Part shown: positions 21,870 through 32,790 of the stretch, in pieces | Layout: each line of letters begins with the position of its first letter | Position numbering within the stretch: the first letter of the stretch is position 1 | From: Pinus tabuliformis | Taxonomy: Eukaryota > Streptophyta > Pinopsida > Pinales > Pinaceae | Reading direction: 5' to 3' | NCBI GenBank assembly: GCA_031772625.1 | Contig: CM062818.1 | Coordinates: forward strand, 1,283,140,277 to 1,283,204,276 | Length of the DNA: 64,000 bases | Position numbers and translations under genes: made by a program | The notes under the pieces: generated by a model | Told to the model about the DNA's origin: nothing | The model's database searches: none | What the model saw: the letters and a program-made list of their open reading frames with translations, nothing else

Positions 21870-22300
21870 CTCACAACGTCGTTTTTAAGCTCTTTTTCGA
21901 CGCAAAGAAAGAAAAAGATGGCCGAGCCCTCCTCTCAACTCGTTAAAAGAACGAGAGGCGGTCGCTTTTTAAGCTCTTTTTTCGACCGTTTAACTTAAAA
22001 AGATTGCCGAGTGTTTGTCGTTTCGCACTCGTTATTGGTTCCAAAACGACGTACTTCCGACCGCTTTTTTACTTTTTCGGGTCGAAGTTACTATTTACGA
22101 AAAGTACTCCTCGATCATAATGGTCGGGCGGTTCTTTCGAGTATTGTTTTATACTTTTTCGGGCTCGAGAGACACAACTCTACGAAAAAGGACCCCCCTG
22201 GAGTTTTCTTTTCTGCTGTCTTTTCAGACTCTCTAAACAAGAAAAGGCGCCGAGTTTTTCCTTTGTCAGACTTGTTAAAACTCAATGACATCGGGCATTG
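21870..22300 (+). repeat. Array of small hairpins in the A2 3' region
   Basis: Successive inverted repeats: CGTCG/CGACG (21,877-21,902), CCTCTC/GAGAGG (21,931-21,958), CGGTCG/CGACCG (21,959-21,988), CTTTTC/GAAAAG (22,220-22,246) and GTCA/TGAC (22,265-22,289). Loops are of two kinds, containing GACTC/AACTC-nn-TAAA or TTTAAGCTCTTTT. The array is repeated in B at about 32,370-32,790 with stems that still pair. Confidence 0.7.
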
Positions 22301-23153
22301 TCAAAATGACGCTCTCCAAGCATATGCTATCCCCGTCAAGCTTGTCATCCAAAAATAATCGGGGTACCTGCCAGAAATGGTGGGGAAAATGGAACTGTAA
22401 TAATTGTCGTGTCGGCAGTATGTCGCTCTTGAACATGGCACTGGTCTGCGTTCGTGTCTGGGTGGGGATTTCTCATCTTATTTTACACTAGCCTCCGTGG
22501 GTTCGGGTTATCCTATTTGGCCTCTCATCTGCTCATTGCCTTGTCACCATGACCTCTACTCATTTGATGTCAAATACTGCCAAATCCACTGTCGTGCCGC
22601 CGATATGTTCAAGAGAAGTTGACCTCTGCAATAGTACAACCTCCGCTTATATCTCACACAAAATATTTTACCTCTGTCTCGTGTCGATGATGTGGGAAAC
22701 ATTATGGCCCACCTTCGATCAAGGTCACTTCCTGTCGACTTCAGCTCATTATCCAGGAAGGCGACTTAGAGACTCCCTTCAGGTGCCTTAGAGCTTGCAT
22801 GCCTCAATGGCAGGTTCTTCGTGTTCGACGCGAGGTTTACATCATTGGCCTCCGATCGGATGATTCTGCGGGTGTTCGACACCAGCTCATTGATTTACAC
22901 GCCGCGGATTGTACATATAGTACCTTGATGGCCATTGTCATTATTGATGGTACCTCTCGCGTCTGTTAACAGTTTTCATCATTGACTGGTAATCAGGCGA
23001 TGTTCATGCATGTTCGACTTCAGCGCATGTATTCACATGCTTGGACTTGTACTTTGTTTGGGTCGGGACGGAGCGCAAGACCCTGGATCTCTGTCTATTA
23101 TGATCCAGGCTGCGATTTTGTGGATGCTTATGATCATTACATGACTCATTGAT
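22301..23153 (+). other. Non-coding 3' region of A2
   Basis: Colinear with B at about 32,800-33,653, so it is a conserved part of the element, but no frame is open in both copies. I treat the short ORFs as chance. Confidence 0.5.
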
Positions 23154-23290
23154 GGATGGCTGCGCCCATACCTGAGTCTTCATGGATGGCTGCGACCATA
23201 CCTTATTATCATCATGGTCTCCTTAGCTGGGTGGCTGCGTCCATACCACAGACCTTCTTCGCATGTCTTTTGGATGGCTGCGCCCATGCC
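23154..23290 (+). repeat. Four copies of a TGGATGGCTGCGCCCATACC repeat (A2)
   Basis: Units start near 23,154, 23,183, 23,229 and 23,271. Each can fold as GGnTGG/CCATnCC around CTGCGC. The same four-copy array lies in B at 33,654-33,790, with variation in the middle base (CGC, CGA, CGT) at the same copies. Confidence 0.8.
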
Positions 23291-23398
23291 TAGACTGCAT
23301 GTACTTGATTATCAGAGATATTCGGTCCTTCCTGGTGGTGTTCCAGTTCAGCGAGTTTTGTAAAGCATTTCACCCCTCCCACTCTCTCGGGTTTCACG

Positions 23399-23413
23399 CT
23401 TTAGGGGGCAATC
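23399..23413 (+). promoter_or_regulatory. Polypurine tract of A2
   Basis: CTTTAGGGGGCAATC lies immediately before the 3' LTR. It is the expected plus-strand primer, short and interrupted by C, as in element B (TTTAGGGGGCATC). Confidence 0.6.
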
Positions 23414-24556
23414 TGTTACACAGTAATTTGTCACTGTCTCCCTGTCAGTCTCCCTACTGTGTCAGGGTTTCAAAATAATCAAGCCCATGCTCTCTCAATT
23501 GGCCAAATGACCCACTTTGCCAAAGTTTATTTCATCAGCGCGACTGTTATTAAAATATCCGCGCTGACTGGCGGCTTATAGTGTAACTGATGCGCTGCCA
23601 GCGCGGAAGCACACGGGTTTTCCGCGCTGGTCAAATTTCATGAGCCAGCGCATCCTATGCTTGTATTAAGCCGCGCTGACACAACCTTCTCCGTTATTAA
23701 GATGCGATGTCAGCGCTCCAGTCCAGTTATGCACCCGCGCTGATCCTGTTTGGGCGAATTTGTTCTAACAACCAACCTTCCAGATGACTCCAGACCTGGT
23801 TGTTGGCCTTGTGAGTATCGCCCTCCCTTCTATGGCATGTCTGTTCATCATTTGAGCCACCTTCCTTGGAGATAAGCTCATCCTCTTGCCCTCCATGGAG
23901 GCTCCTCCTCCTATTTAAACCTCTACCATTGCCATGAGCAGCTAGTTTGGATTGTGTGGAGTTGATAGTGCTTGGATTGCTGCTAGTGTGCATTTGATAG
24001 GTAGTTGGTGTGACAAGTGTGGGATTGTTGTAAAGCTTAAGGAAGGTTGTAAAGTGTGGCTTGTGTGAGAGAGAGTTTGTCTTGGGAAATCTATCTCTAA
24101 AGGTGAATGCTTAAGAGACTTGCTGGCTGGACCCTCTTGAGAAGGATTCGACGTCAGAACATTTGGTTGTACTCTTCTCTGTTATTGATGATTAATAATA
24201 GATGACTACTATTATGGTTCCATTCTCATTTGTCCTTATGATGATTAATGTGAATTACATCCTTTCTGACTGATGTATAATTGCTTTTATTAGATTTCAC
24301 GCTTGTATTTGTATCTCTCTTCGTGTGTGCAGGTATCCATTCACCAGGATCGTGAAGGATTGTGACCAGCCAAGGCGAAGGAGCGAGGACAGGGCTTCTT
24401 CATCAAACATAAGCGTTGGAATTCAAGTAGGTCTTCTTTGCCTACCTTTTACTTGCAATTAGGAACTTGCGTAGTAGCATTGTGTGATTGTTACTAGACC
24501 CGGTCTGGGCTAGTAGGGATTGTCTCTGTCCGTAGAGAGGATTTACCTCCGTAACA
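23414..24556 (+). repeat. Element A2 3' LTR
   Basis: 1,143 bp, TGTTACACAG to CCGTAACA, followed by CATAT. Four CAGCGCGG/CCGCGCTG inverted pairs at 23,535-23,567, 23,598-23,630, 23,645-23,679 and 23,710-23,743 lie 160-370 bp upstream of the TATTTAAA box near 23,912. Confidence 0.96.
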
Positions 24557-24561
24557 CATAT

Positions 24562-25641
24562 TGGCCTCCAGTTCTAACTAAGATACCCGGTGATTGCCTG
24601 AAATTCGTTGACAAAGTTGGCGAGGACCCTCAAGCCCACGTTATGACCTATCACCTTTGGTGTTCATCCAACTCGTGGCTTGATGATTCCATCCGGCTCC
24701 GCCTCTTCCAAAGGACTCTCACCAGCTCGGCCGCTAAGTGGTATATTGAGTTGAATTGCGGAATATTTCAAGATTTCAACTCGTTGGCTATGGCTTTCAT
24801 AACTCATTTTCAGTTACCCATTCGGTATGAGACAGGGACACATCTCCTTATGTCTCTCAAACAAGACACGGCCACGCATATATCCGATCATATACATGAA
24901 TGGAGACGGTGTCGTCACTTGATCAAGTTCTGGATTCCTGATCAGCTCCTAACCGATTGGTTTACGACCTCTTTCGTCCCTACGATTGCGCGAGATATTG
25001 CCATGCGAGCTTGTGTAACTGAAGAGCAAGCTATCGTGCATGCTCAGTACCTCGACTTAGTTTATTCTCAGTCAGGTACTTTATATGATTATTTTCCAGA
25101 CGCCCCGAGACCCGGAACATCCAAAGCTCCGCCAAAACCATCTGTTGACGGTGTTATTGGCTCTGTAAACACATCTTCAAAGAAATCATCCGCGAACCCT
25201 GGGAAGCAAAAGCCGAATGCTTCTAGCGAAAACACTTCCCAGGGTCAATCTAATTCTGGAAACACTTCTGAGGTTAACGCCGTCCAGTCCACCACGGCAG
25301 ATAAATCCTTGAAAGGGAAAAAGAAAGGGAAAGCCAAGAATAAATCTGAACAGCCCAAACAAGACTCCCCTAAACCTCCACCCGAGGAAGGAGCCAAACG
25401 TAAACCTAAGTATCCTTGTCTTATCTGTGACGAGGATCACTACACTAAAGACTGCCCCAGGTGGTCCGAAGTTAGTCGATTGTTGAAAGGTGCTCCTGGG
25501 ACTCCTGCTGTGCTTAAAGAACCTTTCCCTTCACAGCAAACTCAAATGGTGGCAGATCCATCGCAACCCTCTTCTTCATTCGGCTGTCAAGTATTTATGG
25601 CTGGGACGATTCCCGTCCATGTCACTACTCGAGCAAAATAA
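24562..25641 (+). pseudogene. Element B gag, part 2 (capsid and zinc knuckle)
   Basis: The frame resumes exactly at 24,562 after the second CATAT copy. It encodes a gypsy Retrotrans_gag capsid: AHVMTYHLWC, then RLRLFQRTLTSSAAKWY, FITHFQLPIRYE and HISDHIHEWRRCRH. A Lys/Pro/Ser-rich linker and a CX2CX3HX4C knuckle (CLICDEDHYTKDC, near 25,424-25,460) follow. A TAA at 25,639 ends the frame, but the same frame continues cleanly into the protease, so this is probably a point-mutation stop in a gag-pol fusion. With the segment at 12,582-14,608 it makes an unusually long gag. Confidence 0.85.
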
Positions 25642-28437
25642 TATCCATCTCATGCCGGGAAAGAGCCTGAGGTTTCCCCCAGCGCTCCTCCGTCCAGTTC
25701 TGGTCCACTCCACATCGAGAGACCTAGCACTGAGACGACTATCCGACCACCTCCAAAAGGTGTACTCCGGAAGTCTTCTTACAACCCTAATGCTTGTGCC
25801 GCCCAGCACTACAGCATCGTTGAGGACTTAGCTCAGGCCCCGTCTGCTATGTCCGCTCTAGAAGTACTCCACAGTTGCCCCTCTCAGAGGAAGTCCCTGC
25901 TATCGGCCATCGGTGGCATAGACCCGGCTGACTCGGATCTGATTTCTTTTGATCTCGAGGGCCATATGCTGAGACTGCCTCACCAAGTTGCTTTCCTCAT
26001 ACAGGTCATTATCAATACTAAAACGATCCATCATACAGTCATTGATGAAGGTGCTTCGACTTGCATCATGTCTGTTGCCTATTGGAAAGCTATTGGTTCT
26101 CCGACATTGATCCAGTCTCCTACAACATTGGAAGTCTTCGACAGAAGAGAGTCCCGTTCGTATGGTATCCTCCACTGCTTGCCCATCTCTTTGGAAGGGA
26201 AGACGGTAGAAGTGGAGGTCGAATTTGTCGATGCTAATCTTACCTACAACCTCCTCCTCGGACGTAGCTGGACATACGCCATGCAAGCCGTGGCCTCCTC
26301 TCTTTTCCATGTCATTCGTTTACCCCATCAGGGGAAGATTGTCACCGTGGACCAGCTCTCCTTCTTCGCCTCCTCTTCCGAAGGCAACGTGCCTTTCATG
26401 GAGCATACCTCAAAATCATGTGAGAGTGTGGGAGTCGGACTCTTTAAAGATCCTGCCCTGATGGGTGTCTTTCCCCTCCCACCTCCTAATCTCGCTCCTA
26501 TTAACATGATTTCCGTGCGCTCTGATCCGTGGGTCCTTTCTCCCGCCGATCAGATAGAATCTTGGGGCGATATGATGTCGTTGAGTCCCTCCGAGCTCAA
26601 CTACATCGAAATCGTTGCTGCATCGGCTCCCCCTCCCGAACCTGCTCCTTCGAGTAGTGTTCCCGACTCGTATGTTCATTCCCCTTGGCTTGGAGATGAT
26701 GCTACTTCAGATCCATTAAAGGAAATATTTCCTTCCGATGAAGCCATTATAGAGACCATGTCTCTTGAGGAACCCCCTTGGTCTAATTATCACCACCATT
26801 CCTCGTTCCTCCCAACCCATCAGGAAATGATCGCTTGTCTCGAACGGTTTGCTTCTTGTATCCCATTTCAGCCCCTTCAAACACCTATTCAAATTTATCA
26901 AGTGTCTTCTGAAGGCAATATGGGAAACATTACGCAGACCCAAACTATCGACATCTCTGTGAAACTAGGGATTGTCGATCACATTCACATTGGAGTCACT
27001 TGCACTCCAGAGGAAGTTCAACTCTACACCGATTTGTTTTGCGAATTTCGTGATGTCTTCGCTTGGTCCTACGAAGAGATGCCTGGCATTGACCCTAGCA
27101 TAGTGGTGCATGAGATACCTACGTATCTGGGTGCTAAGCCCATTTGTCAACGTCTACGCCCTGTGCACCCCCGAAAGGCTGCAGCCATTAAAGCAAAAGT
27201 TGAAAATCTTCTCAAGGCTGGTTTCATTTACCCCATTCCACTTACGGATTGGGTTTCTAATATAGTCCCTGTGAACAAAAAGCAGGGTACTATTCGAGTC
27301 TGTGTTGATTATCATGACATCAACTGCGCCTGTCGTAAGGATAACTTCCCCACACCCTTCATCGATCAGCTCATTGATGAGTGTGCGGGGAGCGAAATAT
27401 ACTCGTTTATGGACGGTTTTTTTGGGTATAACCAGATCAATATCGCGCCCGCTGATCAGCATAAGACGACCTTTATCTATCCTTGGGGTACTTTTGCCTA
27501 CAAGAAGCTCCCTTTTGGTTTGAAGAATGTCGGTGCTACCTTCCAGCATGCAATGTCCTATGCTTTTCATGACATCCATCACATCGTACAGCCGTATCTG
27601 GATGACCTTCCAGCTCATTCAGTCAAACATCAGGACCATCCTTCCCATCTTTGTGAAATCTTTCTCCGCTGTCGACACTACCATATCAGGCTTAATCCTC
27701 ATAAATATGTCTTCTGCGTTGAATCAGGCCGACTACTCGGGTTTATCGTCTCCCGAGAGGGCATCCGTCTGGATCCCCTCAAAGTCGAGGCTATTCTGAA
27801 TCTTCCTCCCCCTGCTTCTTTGCAGCAGTTGCAGAGCTTGCAGGGCAAAGCCAATTTCCTAAGACGGTTCATTCCGAACTATGTCGAGGTAGCTAAAGGT
27901 TTTACACGGTTATTGAAGCGAGACACAACCTTTCATTGGGATGCTATCGCTCAGGAGTCTTTCGAGCGTCTCAAGGGTATCCTTGTTTCTGCTCCATTAT
28001 TGCGACCTCCGAATTACCATCGTGATTATACTTTGTATCTGGCCACCGCCGATACCACTATCGGCATGGTTCTCGTGCAAGACGATGATGATGGCAATGA
28101 ACATGTCATATATTACCTCAGCCGCAACCTCTTGGATACAGAAACTCGATACACTTACGTCGAGAAGTTGGCATTGGCCGTCGTTTGTGCCGTCCAATGC
28201 TTCCGGCATTATATCTTGTTGCGCACCACGACCGTGATTTCTGACTGCAACCCGATGACGTACATTTTTTCACGTCAGTTGCTGGGGGGAAAATACTCAA
28301 AGTGGATCGTCATCCTCCAAGAGTTTGACTTGGAATTTACTGCTGCCAAGTCTAAGAAGTCCCTGGTCTTTGCTGAGTTACTTTTCTCGTTGCCATCTCC
28401 TTCTGTACCCTCTCTCAGAGGATCATATCCCGGATGA
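25642..28437 (+). pseudogene. Element B pol: protease, reverse transcriptase, RNase H
   Basis: Open from 25,642 to the TGA at 28,435, in frame with gag. Protease active site IDEGAST lies near 26,041 with LLLGRS later. RT spans about 27,170-27,720: the fingers motif VPVNKKQGTIRVCVDYHDIN, LPFGLKN, and the catalytic YLDD near 27,595. RNase H follows at about 28,020-28,390, starting LYLATADTTIG and including YVEKLALAVVCAVQ. A frameshift near 28,400-28,415 moves the reading frame before the integrase. Only one stop and one shift occur over about 2.8 kb, so this copy decayed recently relative to copia A. It copies element RNA into DNA in the particle. Confidence 0.9.
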
Positions 28438-29713
28438 AACTCTTTTTCTGATCAGCACCCTCGATCCCTGGTACGGGGATATTATTGTCTATTTGCAGAC
28501 GTCCTCTTTCCGCCCTGTTGTATCCAAAGATTCTCAGCGGCGGATCCGTCATCAATCTCAACCCTATCGTATCATTGGGGACACCCTGTACCGTCTCGGC
28601 GTTGACTCCGTCCTCCGCCGATGCCTAACCCTCGAGGAAGCTGAGAGAGTCCTGAACGACTGCCACTCTGGCGCCTGTGGTGGTCACATGTCTGGATATG
28701 CCACGGCTCAAAAAATACTTCGCGCTGGTTATTTCTGGCCCTCCATTTTTAAGGATTGCATTCTTGCCGTCCGTTCGTGTCATGCGTGCCAGATATACCA
28801 GCGGAAGATGCGTGTGCCACCAGCTCCGCTGCACCCTGTAGTGACCGTCGGCCCTTTTGCGAAATGGGGCATTGATTATACAACCTGTAAGCCTCGCTCG
28901 ACCGGGGGGCATGGGTTTATTATCGTTGCCGTCGATTACTTTACAAAATGGGCCGAGGCGATGCCCACATTAACTGAAGACGGTCACACAGCGGCACAGT
29001 TTTTGTTCAATCATGTTATTACGCGGTTCGGAGTTCCGCAGGCCATCGTCACGGATCACGGAAAGCATTTCCGTAATCACATGATGACCGAACTGACAAC
29101 CCAACTAGGCTTACAGCACGATAGTTCGACCCCGTACTATCCTCAGTCTAACGGCCAGGTTGAAGCCGTCAACAAGATTTTGGTTACGATGCTTCAACGT
29201 ACTGTTGACATGCATAAGTCTAATTGGCATCTGATGTTGTTTCCTGCCTTGTGAGCCTACCGAACCTCTGTGAAGGATGCCACCGATTTCACTCCATTTC
29301 AACTCGTTTACAGATTGGAGGCTACCCTTCCTATAGAATGTGAAATTCCTTCGTTGAAAATAGCCGTCGAGTTGCTTCCCAACACTACTACGGTAGAGGA
29401 ACGGCTTCTTTACCTAGAACGGTTGGACGAGACCCGTCGCCTAGCCTCTCTAGCTATCGAAGCTCAAAAGAAGAGAGTCAAAACTCACTTCAACCACACC
29501 ATCCATCCTCGTTCCTTTGTTGAGGGAGATCTAGTCTTGCTATACGACCAAGCAAATGACAAGCTGGGGGCAGGCAAACTTGAGCCCATGTGGCTAGGCC
29601 CTTATATTGTAAAGAAAGTGTTGCAGAAAGGGGCATATGAGCTAGTTGACTACGAAGGTAATCCTCTTGATAAGCCCTGCAATGGGTTGTACTTGAAAAA
29701 GTACTATGCATGA
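28411..29713 (+). pseudogene. Element B integrase
   Basis: The HHCC zinc-binding region at about 28,660-28,795 (HSGACGGH, then CHAC) is followed by the catalytic D-D-E core: GIDY near 28,870, VTDHG near 29,049 and NGQVEAVN near 29,152. A C-terminal domain has VEGDLVLLYD and GPYIV. A TGA at 29,252 replaces the Trp expected before AYRTS; reading continues in the same frame to the natural stop at 29,711. There is no chromodomain, as expected for the Tat branch. Confidence 0.9.
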
Positions 29714-29738
29714 TTTCATGCACTTCGATTTATACATG

Positions 29739-29760
29739 TGTGTGTGTGTGTGTGTGTGTT
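29739..29760. repeat. (GT)n microsatellite
   Basis: Eleven uninterrupted or nearly uninterrupted TG units lie between the integrase and the archaeal-type RNase H ORF. Confidence 0.95.
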
Positions 29761-29825
29761 TTCATGTTTTGGGCTTGGTGTGAAAGCGTGATTGCTCCTT
29801 ATTGTGCTTCTTGCTTCTTGTGTAG

Positions 29826-30244
29826 ATGTCAAGTGCACCTTATGTTGGTTTCGCTGATGATGCCTGCCGCAACACTCGCAATTTGTCCTCTGCGCCGTGG
29901 GTGATCTACGATCCTCACGATGAGTTGATCGATCTTCAAGGTGTGTGTTTAGGCTGTACTACAAACAATGTCGCTGAATATAGTGCTGTTATTGAATTAA
30001 TATCCGAGGCGATTAATCTCAATATTCGTACATTGGTTGTTAACCTAGACTCTCAACTTGTCGTCCATCAGCTCAATGGGCGATATTCCGTCAGAGCCGT
30101 CACATTTTAAGGTTATACTTACGTGTTAAATTGTTAGAAAGGAATTTTGACTTTATCACATATCAGAATATTCCACGACGATTAAACACATTATCTGATG
30201 CATTGGCTAATCATGTATTAGATAGACATTTGCATAATTTATAA
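29826..30244 (+). pseudogene. Element B archaeal-type RNase H, separate ORF downstream of integrase
   Basis: The ATG at 29,826 opens a frame with the archaeal-type RNase H pattern: D11/D12 in FADDACR, E51 in NVAEYSAV and D75 in NLDSQLVV. The first frame stops at 30,108. Shifting by one base there continues the domain (RVKLLERNFDFITYQNIPRR), reaches the fourth acidic residue in TLSDALANHVL, and ends at a TAA at 30,242. All four acidic residues are present if the single frameshift is bridged. Tat elements are known to carry a second, archaeal-like RNase H. Here it lies after the integrase as its own start-to-stop ORF. It would cut RNA in RNA-DNA hybrids. Confidence 0.8.
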
Positions 30245-30298
30245 TCAAAACATCATACAAGCAAGCACATAAAAGCACAATAATAAACCATAGGAATA

Positions 30299-30322
30299 TG
30301 TATATATATATATATATATAGA
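30299..30322. repeat. (TA)n microsatellite
   Basis: About eleven TA units lie just before the block where B and A2 become colinear again. Confidence 0.95.
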
Positions 30323-30450
30323 TATGTCGTGTGGCGCACCAAGGCGCTCAAAAATAAGTGTGCATGTCTAGATAAGGCCTGTGTTCTCCGTACATCTGAG
30401 ACACATGTCTCTCAAAAAAATCCATCAGTAGGAAATAAAGCCCTAAATAT

Positions 30451-31682
30451 TTACTGTGGTGGGTTATGCTCTCTATAATCTGCAGTCGCTCGTGCCACCC
30501 GCCTCAAAAGGTGGTGCATCCTAGGTTCTACCCCCACTGTATGGATCTGAGATGCTATGGGGACCTCCTCTATCCCCTGGTAATCTGGAATCCCTGACAG
30601 TAAGCCCTCGAGGTTCCATATCACAGTTTCCATCGTATCGACTCCCGGAGGAGCCAGGGCCAAAGCTCCAATGCCCTGTGCATCCCTCCGCACCTCTGGG
30701 GCCAAGCCAAGGCGTCTCGTCGGTCCTACATCTGCATACCATAGCATTCATCGTTAAGACATGTACATAAAAAATCAAAAACATTACAAAAAATAAAAAA
30801 TTAAAAGAGATCAAGTGGCTTACCACCATCGTCCCACTGCTCTCCAGCAGGTAGCGGCATGTCTGGGTCTCCACGGAAGTCTACGCCAGCATATGGCCAG
30901 TCCTCCACAAAAATAGTCTGCCTATCCAGCCACTCTCGGAAGTACACTCCCCATGCCACTGGTCGACCGCCACCTCCTCGTGGCATGACATGGCCCCATC
31001 GTGTGGCCCTCATCTCTCGAGGGCCTCTAGGTGGATCCACGACCATGTCCTGCAACTGTAATTCCGGTACCCACTCCAGCATGAGCGGGACTAAAATCGA
31101 CCCATAGCCAAACTGCTTCGACTCACCACGTCGGCAGTTGCTCAACTGTCTCTTCATACTGGTTGTTACTGCCGCTGCCCAGTTGAATATGGTAGGATTT
31201 AAACATTCGAGAGCCAATCGAAGATGGGCCTTCGAGGCCTCGTGATTGGCCAAGGAGCCCGCTGCCCGAGTCACCATGAAGAGTATAGTTCGAAGGACGA
31301 TGTCCTCCACCGTAGGAATAGCTACTTTCCCACTCCGCGACTTGCGTGCCTGTGGGCACACCTGGGCCATCAACATGTCCAGAGTATCACCGCCGGGTCG
31401 CTGCCCCTCTAGAATGGGCATCTCACCTCGACGTGATAACCCGGTCAAAAAATAGATATCTGTATAGTCAAACTCAATGTCTCGGCCTCGGATCACAAAC
31501 TTCCCATCAGTGGGATTCCAGGCTCTGATCAGGAATTCAAGAAGGTCGGGCTGTGCTCGCAGGCGCGGAGTTAGGAAGAATTTGAGCAACCCGCACGCCC
31601 GCATTGCATTTCGGCACCCAGCATCGGCAAATGCCGCTATGTCCTCATTATCATGAGCTCGCTCCTGCCAAACGAATGCCAT
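30451..31682 (-). CDS. Antisense plant-mobile-domain-like gene of B (two coding exons)
   Basis: Minus strand: exon 1 from ATG 31,682 to 30,824, a 92-nt intron 30,823-30,732 (GTAAG donor, TGCAG acceptor), and exon 2 from 30,731 to the TAA at 30,451. The product is about 380 aa and closely similar to the A2 protein, with the same start, the same splice phase and the same C-terminal REHNPPQ. There is no internal stop or frameshift, although B's sense genes are broken. In a 120-base hand alignment of exon 1 with A2 there are about 26 base differences but only 4 amino-acid differences in 40, a mostly synonymous pattern. It is antisense to the element between the extra RNase H and the 3' LTR. Function unknown. 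Confidence 0.75.
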
Positions 31683-31688
31683 TTTACC

Positions 31689-32033
31689 CTGCATGATCAA
31701 AAAAATTCATTAGGGCCCTGTCCATAAAGTTTCATATGTTCAATTTGTTAAAAAACTTGTTGCGTGGCGTCAGCGCGACTGTTTTCAAAACAGCCACACT
31801 AATCATGGCCCCCTTTGATATTTTTTCTAGGTCAGTGCGGAAGTACATCACTCTTCCGCGCTGATCCAGGGGTGGTCGGTGTAAATATTTTTCGATCAGC
31901 GCGGACCCAATAAGGAAATCCACGCTGACTGAGAGCAGATTAAGTTTCAAAAAATCCGCCCATACCATCACTTCCCACCGTTAAAATGCAGCTAAAATAC
32001 TTCAAAATGGAGCGTAAAGGAGGGTGAACCTAC
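31689..32033 (-). other. Likely 5' intron of the B antisense gene, with decayed palindromes
   Basis: Same donor (TTCCAG/GTAGGTT) and acceptor (ATGCAG) as in A2. The CAGCGCGG/CCGCGCTG palindromes at about 31,768-31,935 are present but several arms have CG-to-CA/TG changes. Confidence 0.55.
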
Positions 32034-32157
32034 CTGGAACAGGCTGTAGGATGGTTGATACGCTTACGGAGTGGAATTCGGTTCGTCAACCTCATAGCTC
32101 CAAGACGTCCTCCAAAGCTCCAAATGGTAACAATGGTAAAAAAATTTATTTACCCCC

Positions 32158-32170
32158 CTATTTATGGTAA
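32158..32170 (-). promoter_or_regulatory. Candidate TATA box of the antisense gene (B)
   Basis: Minus-strand TTACCATAAATAG followed by G6, at the same distance from the 5' donor as in A2. Confidence 0.4.
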
Positions 32171-32369
32171 AATTTCATAATAAAATATTATTTTTCATAA
32201 ATGTGGGATTTTTTGATGGTTTTTACCATGTGCTTGGTGCCAATATAGTTGTACTATGTTTTTATGCATGTGGTCCATATTATTTCGAGCAGGTTTACGC
32301 GTGCGGTGTTTCTTGTGCAGATTTTCATGCCGATGGAATTACGACGGTTCTTCACACACTTGGTCCTGA

Positions 32370-32790
32370 AACGTCGTCTTTAAGCTCTTTTCCGACGTGA
32401 AATACGAAAAGATAGCCAAGTCCCCCTCTCGACTCATTTTAAAAAGTGAGAGGCGGTCGCCTTTAAAGCTCTTTTTTCGACCATTTAAACTCAAAAATAT
32501 TGTCGGGTTTTTTGTCGTTTCAAACTCGTTATTGGCTCCAAAACGACGTGCTTATGACCGCTTTTTTACTTTTTCGGGTCAAAGTCACTACTTACGAAAA
32601 GTACTCCTAGATCATATTGGTCGGGCAGTTCTTTCAGGCATTTTTTTATACTTTTTCGGGCCCAAGAGACACAACTTTACGAAAAAGGACCCCCCCTAGA
32701 GTTCACTTTTCTACTGTCTTTTCAGACTCTCTAAACAGGAAAAGACGCCGAGTTCTTCCTTTGTCAGACTCGTTAAAATTTAATGACATC
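32370..32790 (+). repeat. Array of small hairpins in the B 3' region
   Basis: Matches the A2 array: ACGTCG/CGACGT, CCTCTC/GAGAGG, GGTCG/CGACC, GTCTTTTC/GAAAAGAC (8 bp, perfect) and GTCA/TGAC, with GACTC-type or TTTAAGCTC-type loops. Stem sequences differ from A2 in places but remain complementary. Confidence 0.7.

Larger units (their letters stand above)
14609..24556 (+). mobile_element. Non-autonomous Tat-type retrotransposon 'A2', nested in B
   Basis: LTRs at 14,609-15,775 and 23,414-24,556; perfect CATAT target duplication (14,604-14,608 and 24,557-24,561); tRNA-Arg-type primer site; G-rich tract before the 3' LTR. Its LTRs, leader and 3' region are clearly related to B. Internally it encodes only a 570-codon zinc-knuckle/protease ORF in sense and the antisense plant-mobile-domain-like gene. 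Capsid, RT, RNase H and integrase are absent, so movement must have depended on an autonomous relative. Both ORFs are unbroken, and the insertion postdates B. Confidence 0.95.

Noticed and set aside
22011-22358. Plus-strand ORF in the A2 3' region (115 codons) and a similar one at 32,397-32,699
   Set aside because: The two share only part of the frame and overlap the hairpin array. Differences include frame changes, so coding is not supported; structure explains the conservation better.
27154-27618. 154-codon minus-strand ORF within B pol
   Set aside because: Antisense shadow of the RT domain, whose sense frame has clear catalytic motifs.
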